Shown here piece by piece: positions 41,108-53,246 of a DNA stretch of 64,000 nt. Source of the DNA: Paraspadella gotoi (Eukaryota; Chaetognatha); NCBI GenBank assembly GCA_051294375.1, contig CM119271.1, positions 6,883,632 through 6,947,631 of the forward strand. Direction: 5' to 3'. Every line of letters starts with the position of its first letter. Position 1 is the stretch's first letter. A program made the translations under genes and the position numbers. The notes beneath the pieces were generated by a model, which had not been told where the DNA came from, ran no database searches, and was given only the letters and a program-made list of their open reading frames with translations.

Positions 41108-42060
41108 CTTAATTTTGATTGCAGATTTGAATTCCTTGTCAAAAGTTTATAAAAGAAAAAATAAATCATTTTTAAAAATTATTCCATTAATTGGGTTAAA
41201 AATTAAAAAAACTATATTTAAAATATAAAATTTTAATTTTTAGCATAAAATATAGGTTTTTTATATTTGATCAACTAAAAAAAAGTTAGATTTCTTTATA
41301 TCAACTTTTTATGATGAATCCAAATCTTAAAAAAAATCTTACAAAAAACTATTTTGAAATTTTAACATTTATTGGATTAGTACTAGTATAAATATGGCCT
41401 ACTGCGTAAATTTTAAAATTTATTATAAAATTTTTTTATACATAAATGTTCATTAGTATATTGTTGTTCGTTCCTCACTTTTAGAATTTTAATTAAAGTT
41501 AAATTTATAATTTTTACTACGCTTTACTAACCACCCCTAACCCATGAGGGCAAAAAATGGTCAAAATTTTTTTTCAAATTTTTTTTTTTTTTTGTTTTGA
41601 ACAGTTGCACAGACGTTTATTCTTCCACAAAAACGTATTTATTACCTCAAAAATATTCATTTACCATAATTTTTAGCTTCATGAACATCATAAGTTAGTC
41701 AGATTTAGAATAATTTGTGAAAATTGGAAGTAAAACGATGAACCATGCATCTTCAACCATGCTTAATTATTGCTAATTTATCAATTTTAGTTCTAAAATG
41801 TTTTTTTCTTATGTTTAAAACGTCAATGCACCTGATGCCACTAAAAATTTAAAAAAATGCAAAAAAATTTTTTTATTATTTTCTGGCCCCCCAGGGGTCC
41901 ACCCCCAGGGCCCTGTATCTCTTGTCAGGGGTTGAATATCAAAATTCGCCTCGATAGTTACATTTATATTGTCATTGTAATTCGATTGGGTAGTTTGGTG
42001 GGAACAGATTCTGGTCACAAAAAAGGGGTACCACATTTTATAATATGAAGCCTTTTGTAT

Positions 42061-42965
42061 TTATCATTCATAATTTTTTATAATATGTACGACGCCGAGC
42101 TTGAGCACGTCAAAAGAGCCTTGGCGCTCAATAATTACCCTCTGTGGGCTTTCGAGAAGGCAAGGTATCGGCAGAAACCGGCTGAGGGTAGCGTCCAGCA
42201 GGGGGCTACCCAAGTAACTGCTGACGCTGATCCATCTTCTGCTCCCCAGGGGGATGGTTGGGATCTTGCTGCTGAAATGCCTACCGCGCCCACCACAGCG
42301 TAAATGGAAGATAAGCAGAAGCGTCCTTGGAACATGGGCCACTTGTCCCTCCCCTACCACCAGGGGATCACCGAGTCATTGGTGCGGGACTTCGGGTGCT
42401 AACAAAGCAGGGGATCTCCATCTCAGTGACGGCCCGCGGCTCCCTCCGTGAGCAATTGGTGAAACCGAAAGATAAAATCCCCAGACCAAAAACTTCAGGA
42501 GCCGTCTATTGGGTGGCCTGCGCAGAGGCGGGCAGCTAACCCTGTGCAGCAGCATATGTGGGCGAGACAGGTAAGTCTCTCTCGCATCGATTCCAGTAGC
42601 ACTTAAGACCCTACAGAGACGTACGTGGGTATATCATGTCCGCCATAGCCGAGCACGCAACTCTCAGTGGTCATCGATTCAGAGAGGAAGACTGTCTCTT
42701 GCTGTCCCATGACCCAAACTGGTTTTCAAGAGGTATTAGAGAGGCGATTTATATCAAAGCCCTCGAGCCCTCTTATCAAAACAGTGATGGAACGCCCCAC
42801 ACCACCACAACCGCACAATGACTCCCCCGTTCCTACTCAACGAGCCAGGCGGAGACCTTTGGTCAATCGATGGGCACCTGACACTCGCACACCTCCGAAT
42901 CTCCGCCAGCAAGTCTGAGGCCTCAGCGTCGTCCCAAACGACGGCTGCAGAAGGATGAAGAGGAC
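42061..42965 (+). mobile_element. Decayed Penelope-like retroelement fragment (GIY-YIG end)
   Basis: Coding fragments scattered over three plus frames line up as the C-terminal end of a Penelope-like element: ELEHVKRALALNNYPLWAF, then GSLREQLVKPKDKIPRPKTSG, YVGETG-type sequence near 42555, and SAIAEHATLSGHRF with WFSRGIREAIYI, the linker and GIY-YIG endonuclease motifs. Frameshifts and a missing reverse transcriptase show it is dead. This is also the GC-richest part of the gene-poor region. Confidence 0.7.
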
Positions 42966-43079
42966 TCCACCATCCCTGTCAATAAAATGTCAAGAGTCGA
43001 CACCCGCGGCTGTCCATCTTCTCTCTCTCTTTTTTCTCTTTTTTTTTTTCCTCACTCATGCACGCTTGTTTTATTTATG

Positions 43080-43168
43080 ATGAATGATATATCGCATCAA
43101 TAAATGATTATCATCGTATCAATAAACGATTATCATCGTATCAATGAATGATTATCATTGCATCAATC
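43080..43168 (+). repeat. Short tandem repeat, ~24-bp unit
   Basis: About four imperfect copies of a unit like CATCAATAAATGATTATCAT. Confidence 0.75.
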
Positions 43169-43169
43169 A

Positions 43170-45263
43170 TTTGGTTATTGGCTGCCATAAGTTGGCTCAT
43201 TCCTTATTATCCTAACTTGTATTCAAACCTCTTCACACCATTGAATTAAGCTCTAGGCATTGCAGTGCTTTTCAAACCGGTTATTTCTATTGAGTAGTAC
43301 CAGTAATAACAAATCAATTTTTCATTTGCTTAAGCTATGACTTTTTTTAGTGATGCTGCACTTTACCTACTTATATTTTGCTTATAAAATTTTATTTGGA
43401 ATTATTAATAATTATTTTTCTTTTACGGCTACCTCTTTAATTTTATTTTATGGTTTTATAAGTTAATACTTATTCTTTAACTTTCTTTTTTATTTAAGAT
43501 TAAATTTGAAATTTAACGTTCATCAATTCAATCTCCTTAGTAATTTTAGGGCATGAAAAAATGTTTAATTAATATAGTTTTCTTTTATTTTTATATTTTG
43601 TATTTCTCTAAGGACTCATGTCAACCAGCTATATCTAAACTTTTAAAATGGGGAAAATACTCGATCTCGTCCATAGCGTTATCCCCTTTAATTCAATTAC
43701 GGCGACATGAATGAGAATAAAGCAATGTTTCTTCCTAAAACAATCCATCAGTTTGACATCCGTAATATAAGTGAACGCAGAGGCTGGTAATAAAACAATA
43801 ATTTGATAGAAGGAAACTCGGAAAACTGAGGACGGATTGACAAATTTTAAGGTCTTCGAGCTTCATTGTTTTCAACTTTTTTTTTGGCGAATCCTACGCC
43901 GACGAATTTTAATATTGAAAGTAGGAGCCTTTTCACTTTTTCGGCAAAATAAAGAGCCGATGAGAACCACATTGAGGACGAGGGGGAGATTTAATTAAAA
44001 GGAGATGAGTTTTTAGTAAAGTTTATGAGTTGAAAAACTAGGTGGAAATTACTTTTAACTAAAAGAATGAATTGACTTTTGAATTCAAGAACAACAGTTT
44101 CCTCTTCCTAAAAAAAAATTTTCGTTTCTAATTGTTTTCAATTTACCAATTCTTTCACTCTTCAACTTCACGGCTAAAGTTGGGGATGATGAAAGATTTA
44201 AGCATCGAATAGCCAGCGAAAACCAATTAGGATCGTTTTTCTACGCTTGACGTTACGATTCAAACGATTTTCTTTTCTTTCGACTTAGTTACACTCGCAT
44301 TTAGCTTTAATAACTCCTAGCGGCCGGTTTACCTGCGATTTAAATCGCGACTAATTTCGTTTCGTCCAATACGATTTTTTCTATCCGATATTTTTTTGAA
44401 TTTTTTGCTTCTGGGCTTGAAAAATGCGGGTCTTCACTGTGCGGGTACCCTATCTTTCTTTAATCGCTTATATATTTTATTCTTAACCTTTTTTTAAAAA
44501 ATCTTTCTTGAATTCTAAAAATTCGGTAGTTCGTAATTGTTTTATTAATTGGATTATCTATGTAAAAACTCATTTGATAAACTCCGTTTGACACCGAAGA
44601 ATCAAAAAAATTTGAATGGGAATGTAATTTAACTGGAAAAAAAAAGTTTTTTTCCGACTGGCAAAATCTTTGCAACTCCTGTCTTCCTGGTTGGACTTAA
44701 TGAGTTAATTGGACTTTAAACTCCACCCATCCTCTCGAATCAACGCCACTCGGTGTAGACACGCTTTGTGGAATCCGTTCAACACTCAGTGTATAATTTT
44801 GTTGACCGGGATTTCTGTCCGGTCATGCTCGTTCTTAATTTAAATTAGTTCTTTTTTTTTACTCACAGAAAAATGAAGATTTTTTCGAAACGGCAGCAAC
44901 GAATTTAACCGAAAAACCAATTAGACTGCATTATTTTTCAACCTCAGTTCGTCAATTAAGGGAATGCTTACTTTTGTTTACCGTAAAAAAACTGAAGGAA
45001 AATGATAACCGTCTCTGCTCCATCGTACATTTACGGCATCTTAGTTCATTCTACGAGAAAAACCTTCATTGCGTCTTCCTGTCACTAATGCCGGCAGTTT
45101 CTCGAGATTTTGGACATGCCAATAATTTTGCTTTAAAAAGTAAACAAACATTTCAAAGTTGAGGTGATATTAAAAAAAAAAGCTGAATATTCAAAATGAA
45201 ACGATAAATAACGCTTAACATTCCTTTTTACTTTAGTTTCATCGTTTGTGCCTTTTGTTGAAC
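43170..45263. other. Gene-poor spacer upstream of GNA12/13
   Basis: About 2 kb, AT-rich, no credible ORF. It should hold the GNA12/13 promoter and 5' UTR. An acceptor-like TTCCTTTTTACTTTAG lies about 25 nt before its ATG. Confidence 0.5.
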
Positions 45264-48200
45264 ATGGGAGGACCGGAGGACAATCAAAATGTCAATTGTA
45301 TGGACAGCATTGTAAGGAGGTGCCGGTATTGTTGCACCAGGCAGGAGGAGATCGATCAGAGGGTATGGTAATTAATAATGTCCTTTAGGAAAGTGCATAG
45401 TTTATTTACATTGTTCCCATTTTTAATTTTATCCAGATTCAATCCGATCTGATCGATAGACGACTAAAAGCGGAAAAAAGGGAATTAAAACGGATGGTCA
45501 AGATCCTTCTTCTTGGCGCGGGTGAATCAGGGAAATCTACCTTCTTAAAGCAAATGCGAATCATTCACGGCTCGGATTACAAGGTTGGTTAGTAACCTGG
45601 TTACTGTAACTGTACCTAATAATAGCTCATTCTCATTGAAAAATTATCTGTCTATAATAAAGTTGATTACTAGAAAATTTTTGAAAAATGGTAATTGAAA
45701 TTGAAAAATTTTGAATTTCTGTGGTATTTAGTTCTTGCGATTTTTATTCAAAAGAAATTAAAATATCTATAAATATCTATCCAAACTTCTGTATCTTGTT
45801 TTAGGAAGGGGACCGGTTGGAGTATCGTGGAATTATATATCAAAATATTGTCAAAGGAATGAAAGTTCTCATCGATGCGAAGTCAAAATTGGGTGAGAAT
45901 CTTCTGTGAAAAAACGTGTTTATTATTAACGAGTTTTATTACTCTTAACCACTTATCATATATTTCCTGCAGATATTCCATGGGAAAAACCAGAAAATGC
46001 TAGTCATGCCAACATAGTTTTCAGTTATCATGCTGAAGTACCTTTGGACAATAACGTCTATTTACAGTACCTCCCTTCTATCAGAGAATTGTGGAGAGAC
46101 AAAGGTAATCTTATGATAGTTAAGTTTGATTTGGTCTTTTCATGCCAATAATATAAAAGAAAACAAATTATTTCTGGAAGTAACATAATATTTATTTTTA
46201 AAATAAGCACTGATCTTCAGAGACTTCTGTCTCCCTAAAGGTGCATAAAAGTTGTGAGAGTGAGGAGAATGGATTTTCAGCCAAATGGAAGAGTAGAAAC
46301 CTTACCTAAAACTGTTTTGTAAATTTTGTGTCTCATTTTGTTATGAACCTTTTAGGGAGACAGAAGTCTCTGAAGATCAGTGCTTATTTTAAAAATAAAT
46401 ATTATGTTACTTTCAGATATAATTTGTTTTCTTTTATATTATTGGCATGAAAAAACCAAATCAAACTATTAACTACTAAATCTTCTGCCAAAATCAAGAC
46501 TCTGAAACAAATAGTAATCTTATGATATTATTTTTTTGTTATGCATTACTATTTATAGTTCTGGAATAAATATTTTTTGGTCCGATCTTCAAAAGAAAAT
46601 AAACATATAAGCTTTTTAGATTTTGTATAATTAATCTTCCAGCGTATCTAATTTTTATTCGAAGTCTTGTAGCTACAACTTAGAGAGCAGGAATTAGTGT
46701 TTGTTTTATTTCTTAAAATTTTCATGGTATACATGTGTTAGAGCACTTTCTTAAAATAGACCAATAATACAATTACAAAAATTTTACCTTAAGGCATACG
46801 CGATGCCTTCGATCGTCGACGTGAATATCAACTGGGAGATTCTATCAAATATTTCCTTGATAACCTGGACAAAACGAATCGTCGGGACTACCTTCCTGAC
46901 CGCAGTGATATTCTCCATGCTCGCAAAGCGACAAAAGGCATCGTGGAAAACAAAATCGAGATTGACAGTAAGTTCTCTGGATATTTCAATATATTTTACA
47001 TTAACCCCTTTGCAAATCTAAGCTTTTTTTTTGTTACTGATCTATTTTTATAGCTATTCCATTTCTGTTTGTTGATGTTGGAGGACAAAGATCACAGAGA
47101 GAAAAATGGTTCCAATGCTTTGAAGGTGTTACTTCCATACTGTTCCTCACTTCGTCGTCTGAATTCGATCAAGTACTCTTAGAAGTAAGTAATATGATGC
47201 CAAAAAAAATTCTTGGTTGATGCTTAAAAATTTAATATTATTGACAGGATCGCCGGACTAATCGTTTGGTCGAGTCGCTCAATATATTTGAAGTCATTGT
47301 CAACAACAAAGCCTTCACAAGTGTTAGCATTATTCTTTTCCTTAACAAGTTCGATCTCTTGCAGGAAAAAATCAAAAGGTTTGTAATTTGTGTGCAACTC
47401 TATATATTAATATAATAATAATAATTACCACTCTAGTAAATTCTATTAAATTTTTTTAACATTAAATCTTCTCTGTCTGACTTAATGTACTGCATAGTCA
47501 TAGAACCCAATAGAAATGAGTAAGTTTGGAAAAAAGCGGATTTTTTTGGGGGTTAAATTAAGATTCGTACTTTTACGTTGTATTGGTATTTAGAACTTTC
47601 CCTAATTACGTATTGAGGATAAGAAAAGGAAGAAAAGTTAATTTAAAAAAAATAAAAAATTCCCTTAAACTTATGTAGCAATCTATAATTAATAACCCAG
47701 ATACTGGGTTTAATCTACCATGAACTTATTTGTTAACTAACTTTAATTATTGCCTAAGAATTTTTCATGGCAGTGCGTGATGCGTATGAAAAACTTCGTA
47801 CTATGAAAGTATGGTGGATTAAAACCCACCACCCTTTCATCAGCGGCCATTGGTGCCTACCAACCCAAAAATCCGGTGTTCTTGCCCGGTCGCCGCCTCG
47901 CAATTAATAGGGACAGGGCGCATAACCCGCCTGTGACACTGTGACAGCCTGATCCGAAGATCAGGGACTGCTTATATTGAACTAACTAACAACAATTATT
48001 TTTTTCTCTTCAAAAGACTGTATTTTATAGTTAACTTTTTCTCCCCCCCATTTTTTAAGGTCCAACATAAAGCATTGGTTTCCGAGTTTTGAAGGAAATC
48101 CAGAAAATATTGATGATGTTAAAAGCTTTTTGCTTTCACAATTTCATGGTCGGAAACGTGAAGACTCTCGGCTTCTTTTTCACCATTTTACAACTGGTAA

Positions 48201-48680
48201 TGACATACTTTATACACTAATTAATTTTCAGTCACCAAGAAAATATAGGACAGGTGATCACTGATCAATAATTACAAGTCTCTCACTGACTTGATACAAA
48301 ATTGGTACATTAAACTGAATAGAAATTATAAATAGTAGCATCAATCGTATTTTGAGAGTTCTATAATATAGGGAGTGCATATCTGGGAATGAATAAACGA
48401 GACTGTCAGAGAGTCTTGATTGAAAGCTTGCAGGGACCTGCTATGTCATTATCTTGCAAGAGTGATGGAGGCCTTAAACCACCAAAGTCTGGGGCAAGAG
48501 ATTGCTTATTTATTAAATGAATGGATAATTTTTATATTGGTTGTACCAATTTCATACTCTATATGTTCTATTTTTGTTTCTTTTTTTTTAGCAATTGACA
48601 CAGACAACATTCGGCGTGTGTTCACAGATGTAAAGGATACAATTCTGCATAGAAACATTCAAACCCTAATGTTACAATAA
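45264..48680 (+). CDS. GNA12/13: Heterotrimeric G protein alpha subunit, G12/13 class
   Basis: Nine exons (45264-45362, 45437-45583, 45805-45892, 45973-46104, 46794-46967, 47054-47184, 47248-47378, 48060-48196, 48592-48680) give 375 residues; human GNA13 has 377. G1 is [10 protein letters not shown]2 lies in ARKATKGI, G3 is [13 protein letters not shown]4 is NKFD, G5 is the TTA of FTTAIDTDN. The TTA form of G5, the ARxxTKGI switch and the C-terminus [12 protein letters not shown] mark the G12/13 class, which signals through RhoGEFs to Rho. N-terminal cysteines (CRYCC) offer palmitoylation sites. Introns 4, 7 and 8 carry a foldback element, SINE-like A and SINE-like B respectively. Confidence 0.96.
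46116..46475. mobile_element. Foldback element in GNA12/13 intron 4
   Basis: Arms of about 125 bases (46116-46241 and 46350-46475) are inverted complements with few mismatches; the outer ends read AGTTAAGTTTGATTTGGT and its complement. The central 108 bases are unpaired and non-coding. It is probably a long-TIR MITE. Confidence 0.8.
47810..48000 (+). repeat. SINE-like repeat A, copy 3 (GNA12/13 intron 7)
   Basis: Diverged copy of the repeats at 40338 and 40757: TATGGTGGATTAAAACCCACC start, CATCAGCGGCCATTGG, GGTGTTCTTGCCCGG and GGGACTGCTTATATTGAAC. Confidence 0.65.
48372..48556 (+). repeat. SINE-like repeat B (GNA12/13 intron 8)
   Basis: About 185 bases matching 27405-27598, with an 11-base-scale deletion near AAAGTCTGGGGC. 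Same orientation and same AT-rich tail. Confidence 0.75.
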
Positions 48681-49923
48681 ATCCTGGGATCGAGCTTGCG
48701 GATATGAAGTTCGTAAAATTATCCCACATATTTGTCAGTTTCCCATTAAACGTGACTTTAATTTGACAAAAACGCGTCTGTAGATATTTCTCATCTTGAT
48801 GCTGTGGCCTTCAAATTTTACTCGTCAACATTGTGAAAGATGCATAATGTGATTGATTTTTTTTTAACTAGTCTGAGGAAAAGTAGAATGGAGTTAAAGA
48901 TGCTGATTTAATTTTTTATTAATTTCAGTAATCTTAGCTCATCTCATTAGTTATTCGGTAATAAATTTTTATTGGGATTGAGAATTAAGCAGTTGATTAT
49001 TAATACGTATTACCCTAGGATGTTTAAAATAGTCTAAACTATTTCTATACATATTTTTAAAAAAATTATTTTTGATTGTTAGACGTTGAGAAATATTATA
49101 CAAAACAATTTTAAGTAATTTTGTGCTTGTGGCCTTCCCAATAGACTATCTTAATTACACTTTGTGGTTTTTTCAAACTTGCAATACAAATTATCCTCAA
49201 TTCTGACGGACTATGATATAAATTTGACTAAAAACTGCATTTTTGTTATTGACTTTTTAAGAATAGTATCTTTTTTATTGTTAATGTTAGCCGTTTTTAC
49301 CAGATTATGTATTAGTACCGAGTTGACTACTACTTTTCAAAAGTACTAATCGATTGTTATATTATTATATTTGCTTTTTTTTTTTTAGATTATTTTACTT
49401 TGCTTTCGAATGAAGGCTTGAATTGCTTTAATAAGGAATGTAACGCGGACCATTAAACCAAATTTGCTTTTGTTGGAAATAGTGCATGCAAAACCCTCTT
49501 GCAAAAGCATTTTGAGATAGGATTTTAGCTTTATCTTCATCGTTAGGAATTTTAGTTGGATTAAATTTATTCGATTTTATGGGCGTTATTACCTATTTGC
49601 TGAACGTTCGGAGCATAAGCATAGTTTGGTCCTGCGTGTTACTTTATTACCCCTGAAGTTCAGTTTAAAAATAATTTAGATTTAAATTCCCAATTTATAT
49701 TTGAGTGAAACTATTTTATTTTATAGTTAATTTTATGTAAATATGTATTCGTGTTATTACCCTAATGCAAATTGGATGAATTAGTTTTTTTTAGCTGCTA
49801 TATATATATGGTTAACTGTATAGTAAATTTTTAAATGGTTTGTATTTCTAAATTTCATTGATCGCAAAATTTAAGTAGTTAAATATTCTGTTCTTTAGCT
49901 ATGCAAATTGATGAATAGATTTC
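48681..49923. other. GNA12/13 3' region
   Basis: AT-rich and without coding signals. It presumably includes the 3' UTR. Confidence 0.5.
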
Positions 49924-49925
49924 TA

Positions 49926-50527
49926 ACATCTGGCCCATAATTATTGAGACGGCTTCCGGGGCCTGTAGACGGCGTCCAGGACGCCGTAGAAAGCTCTTTT
50001 TTTTAAATAAAGCCTAGGATGTTTGTCTACCAAACTGAATTTTTTTTTTATCGGCCCGCGCGTTTTCAAGATGCAGTCAATTTCCTCTGAAGCGCGCCGT
50101 CAAGTCATTGCCAATTTTACCAAAATCATGAACAAGAAGGAACAGCATTTACTTTACAGTATTTTTTGAAGCTAAATGTTAGCCATCCATCTATATATCG
50201 CGTAATACAAAGGTAAAGTCTGGAGATACTCTCAAACACAAAAAAGGCGCAGGGCGGCCAAGAAAATCCTGGCAAGACAGTTGCGACCATCGTGAAAGGA
50301 ATGGAAAATAAAGTTGGGTTTTTTACGAGAAAGCTGGCGTCTCGATTTAAAGGTCCCTACGCCACATTTCACTAGAAAATCGTGACTTTTTTTGGTTCAA
50401 CTTGTTCGTCTGTATTTAGTTAACGTTATTAGTATTAAAAAATTATATTTTGTATTTATATTTACAATAAAATGTTATAAACTGTAACACATTCAATCTT
50501 TTGTCTCAATAATTATGGGCCAGATGT
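49926..50527 (+). mobile_element. Internally deleted Tc1/mariner element with transposase remnant
   Basis: Perfect TIRs of about 25 bases (ACATCTGGCCCATAATTATT and its complement at 50502-50527), flanked by TA on both sides. From ATG at 50071 a 32-residue ORF (SSEARRQVIANF..MNKKEQ) is followed in other frames by HPSIYRVIQR and GAGRPRKSW, the helix-turn-helix and GRPRK region of a mariner/Tc1 transposase. The DDE catalytic domain is deleted. The copy is 602 bp. Confidence 0.85.
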
Positions 50528-50529
50528 TA

Positions 50530-51770
50530 AAACACTAAAAACTAAAATCCCTTAAGAGGGATAAGATAAAATTGGATAAAGGATGAAATTACCATAGTTG
50601 TTAAAAAATGTTAACTGTTCATTAGCTGTAAGCAATGATGAAAATTTGTCAATTACCCCCTGGTCTTGCACCCTTTTTTCAAATATTTTTAAAAGTTTAT
50701 TTACTGACGAAAAAAAAACCTCTTCTGGGTTTCTCGTGATCCAAAAAAAGTGTTGACATCTTTAACTGGATGTCGCTGTCGCTCAGAAAAATACTAGTTA
50801 ACCCTTGAAAAACGGGCGCTCTGTAACCGAGGTCTGCCACATTAATATGTATAATGTATATTCTTTAGATTTGGGAAGTCAGCGATTATTAAAATGTTTA
50901 AAATATTTGTTTTAAATTAAAAAAAAAGAGAAAGAGGCTAGAATTATAATAATAATTATAATAATTATAATAAATTTTCGTTGTCTGAAAACAAATTAAA
51001 ATTTGGCATTCCTGGAGATTAATACGTCATAGAGGTCTATGGGAAAACGAAAAACAATTTTTTTCTTAATAAATTAAGGGAAAAAGAAAAGGAAAAAAAC
51101 GGACCGGAATTCGGATTCTACCGGAGTCACGGATCCGATCTTATTTTTGGTTCCGCTTCCATCAGCGATGTTATTATATTAATATTTAAGTAATTTAATT
51201 AATAATTATTTTATAAGTAAAAAAGTTAAGGTTATAATAAATTGTGGTTAAGAATAAATTAAGATTAAATGTAAGTTCAGGTTAGGGGTAAGTAAAGGTT
51301 AAGGGTAAGTAAGAGTAAAAGGTAAATTAGGGTAAAGGGTAAATTAAGCTTAAGGGTAAATTAAGCTTAGGGATAAGTTAAGGTTTGGGATAAGTTAGGG
51401 TTTGGAAGGGTAAGGAAAGGGTTAAAGGTAAATTAATGATAAAGATAAATCCTAGTTTAAATATATGATAATTTAAATTATTTAAAACCAAAAATTTATT
51501 AGTATATACTTATAAACTTTTTCAAAAATATAAAAAAAGATAGGTTTTGGCTTTAATTTAAATCTTTATCAACGTGGAAAAATGATTTTTCTAAAATATT
51601 TATTATTAGTAAATTCTAATAAAATAAATATTAAATAATAAATAATTTTAATGCACAAAAAAATTAATAATATTTTAAAAAATAATGATAAATTTATAAT
51701 AAAATATATAATTTTGTTTTAATAATAAAAAAAATAATTTAATCCTATAAATTCAGCGTATTTAAGCTCG
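50530..51770. other. AT-rich spacer
   Basis: Non-coding. The only notable part is the telomere-like tract at 51280-51430. Confidence 0.5.
51280..51430 (+). repeat. Degenerate telomere-like tract
   Basis: Irregular repeats of GGTTAAGGGTAAG, TAAGCTTAAGGG, TTAGGGTAAAGGG and GTTAGGGTTTGG over about 150 bases. They resemble decayed (TTAGGG)n and are interstitial. Confidence 0.6.
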
Positions 51771-51891
51771 TTGTTGTCACGTCTTAATTTTTTTTTTCTA
51801 AAAAAACAAATTTTGTTTTTTCATCTTTTTACTATTCATTTTCTCATAAGCCTCCAGAACGTATTAAAATCTAGGATCGCCGGAAATTTAG

Positions 51892-52220
51892 ATGATAAGT
51901 TCATCAGTTGGAAACCTCGGATATTAAAATATTTACAAAATTTTTTCCATCTTTTTTTTTCCATTTTTTCCATCTTTTCAGAAAGTTCTGCCAGCGCTCA
52001 CAAGAGGGATTCTATTCATTTATTGGACAAACTCGAAGGTTTGCTTCTCGGGTTGGAGTCAAGCGCCAATGAGGATGAGACAAACACCAGACTCGCTTGT
52101 ATTTCAGCCAATCAAAAATGTAAATTTTACTGCGTTTTACGTTGCAACAAAATCGTCGAGGATTGGTCTGAGAATGCACCATTCAGAAATATCTTCCAAG
52201 ATGGAGGTATTGGTTTTTAA
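51892..52220 (+). CDS. Possible small protein upstream of ADO
   Basis: One solution is a 7-nt coding start (ATGATAA, 51892-51898) spliced to 51982-52220, giving 81 residues: SSASAHKRDSIHLLDKLEGLLLGLE, then NQKCKFYCVLRCNKIVEDW. Exon 2 follows a clear acceptor (CCATCTTTTCAG). An open frame also extends upstream without an ATG, and a donor at 52207 (GGAG/GTATTG) could extend the product. The family is not recognised. It ends 93 bp before ADO, in the same orientation. Confidence 0.3.
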
Positions 52221-52313
52221 GTATTGCCATGGTGTTCTGCTCTAGCATGGATCTTTCTTGTGACATTCTATGATACAGTATGACGTATGGGTGATGCCAT
52301 ACGCAATAACAAA

Positions 52314-53246
52314 ATGTCTCAATCATTAGTGAACAAACTGCTCAAACAAGCTTTAGCCACATTTTCTAATGCTCATAAAGGAGTAAACGCCTTAAAAGCT
52401 GATCCTAAGTTTGCTGAAAACTTATTGGAATTGATGAAATTGACAAATTCAATCAGAAAAGAGGATTTAAACTTTGACTTAAGCTTGGTGAGTCGGCTAT
52501 TAAACCATAACTCTATTGTTTATTTAACTGTTCCCATTCGTTTTCCTTTTTAGGTCAATCAGACTGGGCGTGCCCCCGTAACTTATATTCACATTTTTGA
52601 AAATAAAGCAGCATCTCTTGGAATTTTCATTCTTAAAAATTCATTTACACTGCCTTTACATGATCATCCATCTATGTTTGGTTTTATAAAAGTTATTCAT
52701 GGAAAGATTAGAGGTAAATAGAAAATTGATAATCGATGTGGATTTTGGTATCCGAGTTGTCAACGATTATATTTGTTTTCAGTGAAGGCCTATTCCGAAA
52801 TTCCTCAGGACAGCGTACAACCGGAGGTTGAAAATTCAGAGACAAATAAAAGAATCGTCCCTGTACGCTTATTAAACGAGTTTGAAGCGACAGAGGCATG
52901 TATTCCTGCTCTTTTGAATTCTATTTAACTTATTATCCAACTAGTTAAATAATTACTACTCTGGATCTGGAATCAGGACTCACAAGTGGCGTCATTGGAC
53001 CCGATCGAAGGGAACTTTCATAGCATCTCCTCCGTGGATGGTCCCGCCGCCTTCGTGGATTTACTTGCCCCTCCTTATGATTATGACCAAAAAACCCGAA
53101 TTTGCCGTTACTACAAGGAAGTTTTTAAATCGCCGGATGATTCTGGAACTAACAATGATAATGTCGGTTTTTTAACAGAGATTGATGAACCAGATGACTA
53201 CTATTGTGATGAAGCGAAATATCGAGGTCCAGATTTGATACCGTAA
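52314..53246 (+). CDS. ADO: 2-aminoethanethiol (cysteamine)/N-terminal cysteine dioxygenase
   Basis: Four exons (52314-52487, 52554-52713, 52783-52895, 52977-53246) give 238 residues. The cupin core has PVTYIHIFE, LPLHDHPSMFGFIKVIHGKI with two of the iron-binding histidines (HDH), and FHSISSVDGPAAFVDLLAPPYD with the third. The C-terminus DDYYCDEAKYRGPDLIP matches the family end. ADO uses O2 to oxidise cysteamine and N-terminal cysteines, marking proteins for the Arg/N-degron pathway as an oxygen sensor. Human ADO has no introns, so all three here are lineage-specific; the third uses a GC donor (ACAGAG/GCATGT). An alternative upstream ATG at 52287 adds nine residues. Confidence 0.92.
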
